From positions 248,001 to 312,000 of the forward strand of contig JABLXK010000002.1 in assembly GCA_013178095.1 (NCBI GenBank): a DNA stretch of 64,000 nucleotides, given 5' to 3'. Below are positions 63,335-64,000 of this stretch, piece after piece. A program made the translations under genes and the position numbers. The first letter of the stretch is position 1. The number at the start of each line of letters is the position of its first letter. Below the pieces are notes generated by a model that was not told where the DNA came from, ran no database searches, and saw nothing but the letters and a program-made list of their open reading frames with translations. This DNA comes from Anaerolineae bacterium. Its GTDB lineage: Bacteria > Chloroflexota > Anaerolineae > Anaerolineales > Anaerolineaceae.

Positions 63335-64000
63335 CGCGCGAAGAAAGCATCCTCCGGGATTTGTTTCACACCTTCAGGGTAAGTATCCTGAATGGTTTGA
63401 AGAAAGTTTAGCACATCCGCTTTCACTTCAGAGGCGGGAATGTAATCGAATTTAATGCGTTCGAGCGCATTGCTCAAGATATTTTCTGGCAGCGGGAGGA
63501 TCTCCGCGCTGGCCTGGATGGCTTCAAGGGAATGCTGGTTGCCCCACAGCGTAGAAGCGTGCATGGCCGCAACTACAGCGTCCACGGCTTCCGCGTGGGC
63601 GTTCATAAAAGAACGCTTGACGAACAAACCCGCGATTGGAATGCCGTTCTGTGATCCACTTTCCTTCGCCCAATATTCCTGGTAATCCAGCGCGATCGCG
63701 CCCTGGCCGGAAGCCAGCGCCTGGGTGACGAACGGTTCGGGCAGGGCGGCAAAATCCACCTTGCCTTCCTGGAAGAGCGCCACGATTTCAGCCCCCGGCG
63801 CGTATACAAACGTGACCTGCTTGTCCGGAGAAATGCCGGCTTTCGCCAGGGCATAACGGGTGAGCACATCCACGGTCTGGCCCCTGGATTCGGGCGTGTA
63901 GACGGTCTTGCCGATCAGTGAATCCCAGCCAGTAAAGCTTTGCCTGTCGGCGGCGATCAGATAAAACACCTTCCATTCATGCACACCCAGTAAAACCAGA
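63331..64000 (-). CDS. ABC transporter substrate-binding protein, C-terminal part (cut by window edge)
   Basis: At least 223 residues of a periplasmic-type binding protein (SsuA/THI5/NMT1-like, NitT/TauT group). The frame stays open through the last bases of the window, so the N-terminus and signal peptide lie beyond it. Motifs include LIGKTVYTPESRGQTVDVLTRYALAKAGI and VDFAALPEPFVTQALASG, typical of the family. It is first of the three-gene import cassette. The ligand (sulfonate, pyrimidine, thiamine precursor or other) cannot be told. Confidence 0.88.
   Translation of the reverse strand, partial: LVLLGVHEWKVFYLIAADRQSFTGWDSLIGKTVYTPESRGQTVDVLTRYALAKAGISPDKQVTFVYAPGAEIVALFQEGKVDFAALPEPFVTQALASGQGAIALDYQEYWAKESGSQNGIPIAGLFVKRSFMNAHAEAVDAVVAAMHASTLWGNQHSLEAIQASAEILPLPENILSNALERIKFDYIPASEVKADVLNFLQTIQDTYPEGVKQIPEDAFFAR

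Overview
The window looks like chromosomal DNA of an uncultured or little-studied member of Chloroflexota, most likely class Anaerolineae. I infer this from the gene content: Pro/Thr-rich exported proteins, an ADP-forming acetyl-CoA synthetase, rpsF followed directly by rpsR, and several proteins typical of anaerobic heterotrophs. No 16S rRNA gene is present, so the placement is an inference. The left half is moderate in GC, most of the right half is clearly GC-richer, and two AT-rich patches (about 21.5-24.0 kb and 45.3-48.9 kb) stand out. Each of these patches abuts the 3' end of a tRNA gene, as acquired DNA often does.

Layout. 0-11.5 kb is housekeeping: a ketopantoate reductase fragment, a membrane protein, mutS, scpA, rnc, smc, a PpiC-type foldase, rpsR and rpsF. 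11.6-21.5 kb is metabolism: an AIM24-like protein, ADP-forming acyl-CoA synthetase, photolyase, a membrane glycosyltransferase, an aminotransferase, panB and an unrecognised 425-residue protein. 21.6-24.1 kb is an AT-rich TetR/hydrolase pair and a gene-free stretch with copies of the tRNA-Pro 3' end. 24.2-29.7 kb is the most interesting locus, a five-gene operon (below). 29.8-40.6 kb holds ligA, an rlmI-like methyltransferase, tmRNA, twin GH25 genes, an SMP-30 protein, pncB, mobB and an aldehyde dehydrogenase. 40.7-45.3 kb holds an array of hairpin repeats, a lipoprotein, a NAGPA-domain protein, a membrane protein and a glycosyltransferase. 45.3-48.9 kb is the second AT-rich patch, where an IS256-family element has split a gene. 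49-54.7 kb carries yebC-ruvC-trmH-ruvA, an MreB-like gene and a zinc peptidase. 55-64 kb carries a phosphatase, dus, a homocysteine methyltransferase, chrA, a molybdenum hydroxylase and an ABC importer that runs off the right edge.

Candidate new system (24207-29662, minus strand). In transcription order the operon encodes a small zinc-ribbon membrane protein; an exported, membrane-anchored DUF2207-like protein ending in alternating Cys and Ala (seven Cys); a complete radical SAM/SPASM enzyme with a PqqD-like N-terminal domain; a paralogue of that enzyme that has lost the radical SAM cysteines and nearly all others; and a class I methyltransferase. I infer that the Cys/Ala tail of the membrane protein is post-translationally modified by the radical SAM enzyme, with the cluster-less paralogue as a partner.

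Other points of note are an IS256 insertion whose 8-bp target duplication allows the broken 380-codon gene to be rebuilt exactly; a terminator palindrome that also encodes the last residues of two convergent proteins; a family of hairpin repeats whose arms change together around a constant core; three genes whose -10 box lies 6-7 nt before the ATG, suggesting leaderless mRNAs; and an MreB-like protein with altered ATPase residues.
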